From contig JABDCY010000006.1 of assembly GCA_013287855.1 (NCBI GenBank), positions 1-52,669 of the forward strand: a stretch of 52,669 bases of DNA. The letters are read 5' to 3'. The first letter of the stretch is position 1; each line of letters begins with the position of its first letter. A program made the translations under genes and the position numbers. Source of the DNA: Candidatus Babelota bacterium. GTDB lineage: Bacteria > Babelota > Babeliae > Babelales > Vermiphilaceae. The notes beneath the pieces were generated by a model. The model was not told the DNA's origin. It searched no databases and saw only the letters and a program-made list of their open reading frames with translations. This document shows positions 49,312 through 52,669 of this stretch, piece after piece.

Positions 49312-50673
49312 TTAAACCATTTGAAACTTGTTTCCAAATTTTTGTGCTATATCGATATAATACTGAGCACTTGATTTTAACGTGCGCTTGTGCGTTTCAA
49401 AATCAACATGGTACAAGCCATAGCGCTTTTTGCCCATGGTGCCCCACTCATAGTTGTCCATCAATGACCAGTAGAAGTAGCCACGCACATCGCAGCCTTC
49501 ATTCATGGCTTTGTGCATTGCATAATAATATCTGCGCAAGAATAATTCCCGATCTTCTTCTTTGACAGGTGCCACGCCATTTTCAGTCACATAAATTGGC
49601 ACGTTCAGTGGCTTTGCAATATGTGCATCAATTTCTTTGATCGCACGATAAAACCCTTCTGGATAAATCGTTTTATCCGGACACATGGTTTGCATCTCAT
49701 CAGGAAACGTGGATGTTTTTGGTCCATGCATCATAAAATGCGAGTAATAATTAAGACCTATAAAATCGAGCGATTTAGGTGCATCGGGTTCTTTGTGGTA
49801 CACATAGCCCATGCATGGAATGTAGAATCTGAAAACGCCGGTCTTAAAGAAATTGTACAAGCAGCGGTGGGAAATATAATCACCAAGCAGTGCAAATGGC
49901 TTGTCCCACATGCGCGCAGGTTCAAGCTGACAAATGTTGTGCAGGGTACCAACTTGTGCATGTGCCGTTATGCGGTCATGTTTGACTGCTTTGTACAAAC
50001 GCACATGCGCCACCAGCAGATTCTTCATTACTTCCGCCATAAGCTGCATATTTTTCTTACCCGGCGGCATGCGATTGGCCAAATAACCTTTGGCAGCATA
50101 ACTGGTTGGTGAATTGAACGTTAGCCACAGATGCACTTTGTTGTGTAACTTGTCGATAACTTTTTTTGCAAAGCGCACATACAATTGAATATTTTCTTCT
50201 TTTTCAAAACCACCCACATCTGCAAACCAGATAGGATCATTGTAGTGATGCAGCGTAATCACAGGCGCAATTCCACGCTTGAGCAGTTCATCACACATGG
50301 CAGCATAATGATCAAGTGCCGCTTCATCAAAAACACCTTGTTGTGGTTCTATGCGGCTCCACTCAACACCAAAACGATAGGCATTGGCGCCAAGATTTTG
50401 AATTAATTGTGCATCTTCGTGGTAGCGATTCCAGTGGTCGCACGCTTGTCCTGCTGCTTGCTCACATTTGCCTTCGTGTGCCCAGCGATCCCACACATTT
50501 TTGTTGCCGCCTTCAACTTGATAGGCTGAGGTGCCTACGCCGAATAAAAAATTTTTAGGAAAACTAATGGCATTGGTATCGATCGATTTCCAATCCCAAT
50601 ATTCGATGGATGCGGCATGCAGAGAGCCTAACGTTAAAATAAAGGCTATGCTAGCTATAAAACGATGTGTCAT
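49312..50673 (-). CDS. Secreted GH1 glycosidase homologue lacking the acid/base Glu
   Basis: A 453-aa glycoside hydrolase family 1 protein with a signal peptide (MTHRFIASIAFILTLGSLHA). The family framework is complete: FLFGVGTSAYQVEGG, HWNRYHED, FGVEWSRIEP, the nucleophile Glu364 in YVTENGVA, and FYWSLMDNYEW. However, the acid/base motif that normally reads TFNEP reads TFNSP, with Ser188 in place of Glu. The codon is TCA, two changes from GAA. The enzyme may be impaired, use an external acid as in plant myrosinases, or act as a binding protein. GAGG precedes the ATG. Confidence 0.88.
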   Translation of the reverse strand: MTHRFIASIAFILTLGSLHAASIEYWDWKSIDTNAISFPKNFLFGVGTSAYQVEGGNKNVWDRWAHEGKCEQAAGQACDHWNRYHEDAQLIQNLGANAYRFGVEWSRIEPQQGVFDEAALDHYAAMCDELLKRGIAPVITLHHYNDPIWFADVGGFEKEENIQLYVRFAKKVIDKLHNKVHLWLTFNSPTSYAAKGYLANRMPPGKKNMQLMAEVMKNLLVAHVRLYKAVKHDRITAHAQVGTLHNICQLEPARMWDKPFALLGDYISHRCLYNFFKTGVFRFYIPCMGYVYHKEPDAPKSLDFIGLNYYSHFMMHGPKTSTFPDEMQTMCPDKTIYPEGFYRAIKEIDAHIAKPLNVPIYVTENGVAPVKEEDRELFLRRYYYAMHKAMNEGCDVRGYFYWSLMDNYEWGTMGKKRYGLYHVDFETHKRTLKSSAQYYIDIAQKFGNKFQMV

Positions 50674-50826
50674 AATACCTCACATTAAAAATTCAGCTCC
50701 TGCCAAATCACAGTATTGTCCTGGCTTCACTTTTTTGCTTGCCTTCCCTGATTATGTCCCTTCATCTCTGATTTTAGCAAAAATTCCAGGGTTATGCATA
50801 AGGTGCCCATCAAGATGATATAAACA

Positions 50827-50854
50827 TTGCGAAAATGGCTATTTTACGTATAAT
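50827..50854 (+). promoter_or_regulatory. Promoter of the 334-aa secreted gene
   Basis: TTGCGA and TATAAT are separated by 16 bases, about 85 bases before the ATG at 50941. Confidence 0.5.
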
Positions 50855-50940
50855 CAGGAACATTAGTTAAACCACGAGGTAATCTTAACAAAAACAGTCA
50901 CCACGAACGGAATAGAGTTTTAATTTTTTTTTGGAGACCC

Positions 50941-51945
50941 ATGAATTTATCTCGCCTTATATTACCGCTAATATTACTTTCAGTTTCTAATTCCACCTTG
51001 CCAATCATTATTCATGCAAGTCAGTGGAGTAAAACAGGTGAAGATGGCACAACGCAAAATGTATATCTTTTTGGTGATCGACATCTGTGGCTCAAGGTTG
51101 AGCCTGCTATAATGCATGAACGCATTAAACAGCTAACCCATCAAGAGCAAACAGCAATTATTGACTGGGCAAAAAATCTTGAAGCTTTCGTAATCGCGGA
51201 AGATCTCACCGATTACTCAGTATCTGGTAAACTCGCTAAGCTTAAAAAGCATCTCCATAGCTGGTTTATTAACAAAAAGTGTGCGACAACATATTTGGCA
51301 AATCTGGTTGCAACATGCCGAACTCATAACATTGCTTGTCTTAATATAGAAAATCGTCACGAAATTTATCTTGCTTCGTTTATGGCAGAATACCTCAATG
51401 AAGTTCCCGAAACCATGCTTGAAATATATTTCTGTGCATATTTATATGATAAATTTGTCTCACCCTGTGAATTTTACCAAAGCCTGAAAACCTATCGAGC
51501 GTCTCTTTTTAGCGTTTTATACGCACCATTGCTACTCTGCTTAGAACCACTCTATAAAGCCCACCAGCACTATAAAGAAAGTGCCGCAAAAATTACAAAA
51601 CATGCAACTTTGCCAGATATTGCTGAGCGCATAAACAATGAATACAAAAATACACCTTTATTATGGCTTGTCTCCCCGATAGTACGATTCACGGGATGGC
51701 AAATTGATGTAAACATCATGGATGCAATTCTGCAAACACCAAAAGAAAAAACCATATTTGTATGTGCGGGAGATCTGCATGTTCGTAAAGTAGCACAATT
51801 TCTGAAAGAGCAAGGCTACACCCAGCAATCGTTCGAGGAAGATCGCATTGCTACAGTTACCGGCTATCGAAATGTGGACATTGAAAAGCCACTTGATATT
51901 GAACTATTCATGAAGAACGCATCTTTACAATGCGCACCCCTTTAA
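50941..51945 (+). CDS. Secreted ChaN/TraB-like protein
   Basis: A 334-aa protein with GGAG upstream and a signal peptide ending near NSTLP. It shares motifs in order with the 600-aa protein at 43777: YLFGDRH (42-48), VIAEDL (84-89), IACLNIENRH (131-140) and IFVCAGDLH...FLKEQGYTQ (272-295). The final motif resembles the C-terminal His/Gly motif of TraB/GumN and ChaN-type proteins, where paired His and acidic residues bind metal. This assignment is tentative. It is probably exported and soluble, without the anchor of the longer relative. Confidence 0.55.
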   Translation: MNLSRLILPLILLSVSNSTLPIIIHASQWSKTGEDGTTQNVYLFGDRHLWLKVEPAIMHERIKQLTHQEQTAIIDWAKNLEAFVIAEDLTDYSVSGKLAKLKKHLHSWFINKKCATTYLANLVATCRTHNIACLNIENRHEIYLASFMAEYLNEVPETMLEIYFCAYLYDKFVSPCEFYQSLKTYRASLFSVLYAPLLLCLEPLYKAHQHYKESAAKITKHATLPDIAERINNEYKNTPLLWLVSPIVRFTGWQIDVNIMDAILQTPKEKTIFVCAGDLHVRKVAQFLKEQGYTQQSFEEDRIATVTGYRNVDIEKPLDIELFMKNASLQCAPL

Positions 51946-52104
51946 GTACAGTATTGGTTCGACCCTTCGTCTGGGCTCAGGGCAGGCAGCTATGGAAAAA
52001 AAATTAAATGAAGGGCGTTTACTCCCGAGCTTAGCCGAGGGATCACCACAGGCAATCGTATCCTGAATTAGAGTCAAATAAACAGTACATAATCGGATAA
52101 TTTC

Positions 52105-52669
52105 ATGACCGCACATCGTCCTCTTTCATTATTCACTGCCGTTCTCATTAACGTCAATGTCATGTTGGGCATTGGTATTTTCATGAATACGGTGGTGCTG
52201 AGCCAGCGTGCAGGGGCGTATGGATTTGTTGCTTACATTTTGGTAGGTCTCATGCTCCTTCCTCTCATTATTTCAGTCGCTGAGATGGTGAGATTGCACC
52301 CGCAAGGTGGATTTTATGTCTATGCTCAAAAAGAGATAAACAGTTTTGCAGGATTTTTAAGCGCATGGGGTTATTTCACCGGCAAATTAGGTTCTGGTGC
52401 TGTGGTACTCGATACTGCCATGCGCCTCATCCAACAACTTATCCCGGTGCTCAAGAGCATTCCAACCTTGATGCTCGATGCCGTTGTAATAGCAATTTTC
52501 GTGGGACTTAACACACTGCACATGCAAGCGGGCAGCAAAATACAAAAAGGGTTCATAGTATCCAAAACGGTACCTATTTTCTTTGCCATTGTAATGGGTT
52601 TCTTATTTTTCCATTCAGATTACATAACAACTGCAGAAATTGACTGGAGCGGCATTACTTTTTCATTGC
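52105..52669 (+). CDS. APC-family amino acid permease (3' truncated by window edge)
   Basis: The frame is open from the ATG at 52105 to the right edge (188 codons), so the ORF track omitted it. The first segment contains VNVMLGIGIFMNTVV, typical of the first membrane helix of APC transporters with its unwound Gly motif. Further hydrophobic segments follow, with GGFYVYAQKEINSFAGFLSAW matching the family's second and third helices. It is probably an amino-acid or amine importer or exchanger, as expected for a nutrient-dependent organism. No strong Shine-Dalgarno site is visible. Confidence 0.75.
   Translation, partial: MTAHRPLSLFTAVLINVNVMLGIGIFMNTVVLSQRAGAYGFVAYILVGLMLLPLIISVAEMVRLHPQGGFYVYAQKEINSFAGFLSAWGYFTGKLGSGAVVLDTAMRLIQQLIPVLKSIPTLMLDAVVIAIFVGLNTLHMQAGSKIQKGFIVSKTVPIFFAIVMGFLFFHSDYITTAEIDWSGITFSL

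Noticed and set aside
49621-50818. Several plus-strand ORFs opposite the GH1 gene
   Set aside because: Antisense shadows of a full-length conserved glycosidase.
1-52669. CRISPR array
   Set aside because: No regularly spaced direct repeats of the right size were seen; the repeats present are palindromic and dispersed.

Overview
The window is AT-rich bacterial chromosome with diderm envelope functions: signal peptidase II, two SurA/PrsA-type periplasmic chaperones, a beta-barrel protein ending in Phe, MreB, GlmU and MurB. Housekeeping genes are single and scattered. Between them sit many small secreted proteins I cannot name, plus several secreted WD40-type proteins. Together with an amino-acid permease and apparent queuine salvage, this suggests a host-associated, reduced-genome bacterium. 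Candidatus Dependentiae (TM6) is my best guess (about 0.6, inferred from gene style; no marker gene was compared). There is one tRNA, no rRNA and no CRISPR array.

Layout. 0-5 kb: tail of an unknown gene, two tandem LOG-family genes (- strand), a secreted alpha/beta hydrolase and two secreted unknowns. 5-8.5 kb: mreB-rsmA operon (-), a beta-barrel protein and tRNA-Ser(CGA). 8.6-20 kb: glmU-sbcD pair, two periplasmic chaperones, a 627-aa secreted protein with a duplicated domain, comF-like gene, pheT-lspA (-), and an RRM protein. 20-26 kb: a secreted AAA-like protein with degenerate catalytic residues, phosphoglucose/phosphomannose isomerase, several secreted unknowns and a second hydrolase. 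26.5-32 kb: two ABC-2 exporter modules separated by two secreted-protein genes on the other strand. 33-38.7 kb: a TrhO-MurB fusion followed by three tandem secreted WD40 genes, with a duplicated murB 3' end lodged between copies 1 and 2. 38.7-39.4 kb: a gene-free element with terminal inverted repeats. 39.4-43.8 kb: queuosine-precursor transporter, tandem small paralogues, a fourth WD40 gene and tgt. 43.8-52.7 kb: more secreted proteins, including two that look like distant ChaN/TraB-type proteins, a SpoU methyltransferase, a GH1 glycosidase lacking its acid/base Glu, and the start of an APC permease.

How it fits together. GlmU, MurB, MreB and LspA serve the envelope. PheT, RsmA, Tgt, TrhO and SpoU serve translation. 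The permease and the queuosine transporter take in nutrients. More than half of the genes begin with a signal peptide, and many of these share a Met-Glu/Gln junction at the end of the signal, so the main accessory theme is an exported protein repertoire. Promoters that can be read share TTGA-type -35 boxes and a 16-nt spacer. Intergenic regions carry several families of dispersed palindromic repeats. Start codons were moved from the ORF track where a Shine-Dalgarno site and signal peptide clearly favoured a downstream start.
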